The position numbers and the translations under genes are program-made. A model generated the notes under the pieces. That model did not search any database. It saw nothing but the letters and a program-made list of their open reading frames with translations, and had not been told where the DNA came from. 64,000 nucleotides of DNA, taken from CAVQCT01 sp964520865. GTDB lineage: Bacteria > Zixibacteria > MSB-5A5 > GN15 > FEB-12. Positions 63,256-64,000 of this stretch are shown here, one piece after another; within the stretch, counting starts at the first letter, position 1, and each line of letters begins with the position of its first letter. The DNA lies in NCBI GenBank assembly GCA_964520865.1, contig CAZFOY010000007.1, positions 21,338 through 85,337 of the forward strand, read 5' to 3'.

Positions 63256-63770
63256 GCGAGAAAGTAGATACGCACAGACTCGACCGGCACTATATCATGA
63301 TCAAGCCGCTCTATTTCGGGTTGATCGTTAATATCCTCATCCCGATGGCGCTGATCCTGGTCTGTTATTTTATCGAGGTCCGCGGCGGCGGGCGGGTCAA
63401 CCGGGTAGGGGATTTCGCCAACACGCTGTTTTATCTCCTGGTCGGCGTCGGGATTCTTCAGTCCTTGTTCGCCTTCTGGTGGCGGCAGAAAATGTATGGC
63501 GAGTTGATGGTCAAGAGCGCCGCGAGTTTCCAGGAAGACCTGGCGCATGCGCTCCTGGTGCGGTCACGACCGATCTTCACGATTATCGCGATCGTCTCGC
63601 TCTACGGTATCGGCTATTACTTCCTGACCGGCCGGTTTCTGGAAACGGTGGTGATCGTCTTCTTTTCGTTCGCCGCCTTTCAGATTGTCCGGCCGCGCTT
63701 CGGATTTCTGGATCGGCTGATTGCGAAGCAGGCGGAGATGCTGGACCGCTCGGGGGAGATTTCTTCGTAG
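63252..63770 (+). CDS. Four-helix membrane protein, third of a tandem triplet
   Basis: 172-aa protein whose ATG overlaps the previous stop; AAGGTGG is upstream. The frame continues upstream through the second gene but only as a shadow. Four hydrophobic segments are seen (FGLIVNILIPMALILVCYFI; NTLFYLLVGVGILQSLFAFW; FTIIAIVSLYGIGYYFL; ETVVIVFFSFAAFQIVRP), with a charged loop (RRQKMYG-like) between the pairs. It is more divergent than the first two but keeps the layout. Function unknown. Confidence 0.75.
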   Translation: MSEKVDTHRLDRHYIMIKPLYFGLIVNILIPMALILVCYFIEVRGGGRVNRVGDFANTLFYLLVGVGILQSLFAFWWRQKMYGELMVKSAASFQEDLAHALLVRSRPIFTIIAIVSLYGIGYYFLTGRFLETVVIVFFSFAAFQIVRPRFGFLDRLIAKQAEMLDRSGEISS

Positions 63771-63834
63771 GGCAGCTCCTTCTCAGAACCTGTTGCGCCA
63801 GGGGTCAGAAATAAGGGCTTGGGGGGGAATTTTC

Positions 63835-63862
63835 TTTACATTCGGCGGGCAATTATTAGATT
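63835..63862 (+). promoter_or_regulatory. Possible promoter of tRNA-Ser
   Basis: -35 TTTACA, 16-base spacer, -10 TAGATT, with a start near 63869, about 32 bases before the mature tRNA 5' end. Confidence 0.45.
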
Positions 63863-63900
63863 GTGCATTCCGGATTTCTTCCGGGACATAGTTTCGGTAC

Positions 63901-63988
63901 GGAGAGGTGGCTGAGTGGTCGAAAGCGGCGGTCTCGAAAACCGTTATACCTTCGGGTATCTAGGGTTCGAATCCCTACCTCTCCGCCA
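63901..63988 (+). tRNA. tRNA-Ser (anticodon CGA)
   Basis: Class II tRNA, 88 bases including an encoded CCA. The acceptor stem GGAGAGG pairs with CCTCTCC (63978-63984), followed by the discriminator G and CCA. The D-arm reads GGCTGAGTGGTC. The anticodon stem GCGGT/ACCGT encloses the loop CTCGAAA, placing CGA as the anticodon, which reads UCG serine codons. The long variable arm (TATACCTTCGGGTATCTA) and GGTTCGAATCC T-arm confirm serine identity. Confidence 0.96.
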
Positions 63989-64000
63989 TTATTGGGGTAC

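Overview
The window reads as one contiguous piece of a Gram-negative bacterial chromosome, mostly housekeeping genes, of moderate G+C content. A TonB-dependent receptor, a SecDF pair, a periplasmic-binding-fold envelope protein, DUF4159/DUF4175/DUF2723 proteins, a tandem M16 peptidase and an 11-subunit-style complex I operon together suggest the Fibrobacteres-Chlorobi-Bacteroidetes (FCB) group, possibly a lineage such as candidate phylum Zixibacteria. That placement is inferred from gene content, not from a marker phylogeny. Recognisable promoters are of the sigma70 type (TTGAC-, 16-18 nt, TAtAaT-like), and many start codons have GGAG/GAGGT-like ribosome binding sites.

Layout. 1-9.7 kb: respiratory complex I operon nuoB(partial)-C-D-H-I-J-K-L-M-N, with no nuoE/F/G in the part seen. 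9.7-14.5 kb: DUF502 membrane protein, PTS-EIIA/CBS regulator and Na/Ca exchanger-like protein, convergent with a NptA-type Na/Pi transporter and its PhoU-like partner. 14.5-17.3 kb: tandem M16 peptidase. 17.4-20.7 kb: small hypothetical gene, secD, secF and a strong terminator. 20.8-32.1 kb: TonB receptor, then an envelope block DUF4159, DUF4175 (1143 aa, coiled coil), TPR lipoprotein-like/secreted protein, and a DUF2723 GT-C-like membrane protein. 32.1-36.6 kb: DUF2087 regulator, a divergent lysine-2,3-aminomutase-family radical SAM enzyme behind a long structured leader, a DinB-like protein, a YdfG-like SDR and a 49-aa small protein. 36.6-40.6 kb: M23 peptidase, ECF sigma factor and copper P-type ATPase. 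40.8-46.4 kb: three consecutive signalling modules (soluble kinase + CheV; NarX/NarL type; membrane kinase + OmpR-type regulator). 46.5-53.2 kb: translation operon pth-rpsF-rpsR-DUF2232-rplI-bifunctional nuclease, running into a TPR/periplasmic-binding protein and three small conserved-looking genes. 53.3-58.6 kb, minus strand: TPR protein, gyrB-dciA, a DUF2807 adhesin-like protein, a zinc-ribbon protein and a pair of unknown small genes. 58.6-64 kb: a short minus-strand transcription unit holding what looks like a frameshifted gene, then lepB-hemW, tadA with three tandem similar membrane proteins, and tRNA-Ser(CGA).

No insertion sequences, prophage, CRISPR arrays or rRNA genes were seen. The least explained items are the leader and active-site divergence of the radical SAM enzyme, the broken gene at 58.9-59.2 kb with its own promoter and terminator, the three tandem membrane proteins after tadA, the DUF4159-DUF4175-TPR block and the CheV-kinase pair. 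All calls come from reading the sequence; no database search was run.
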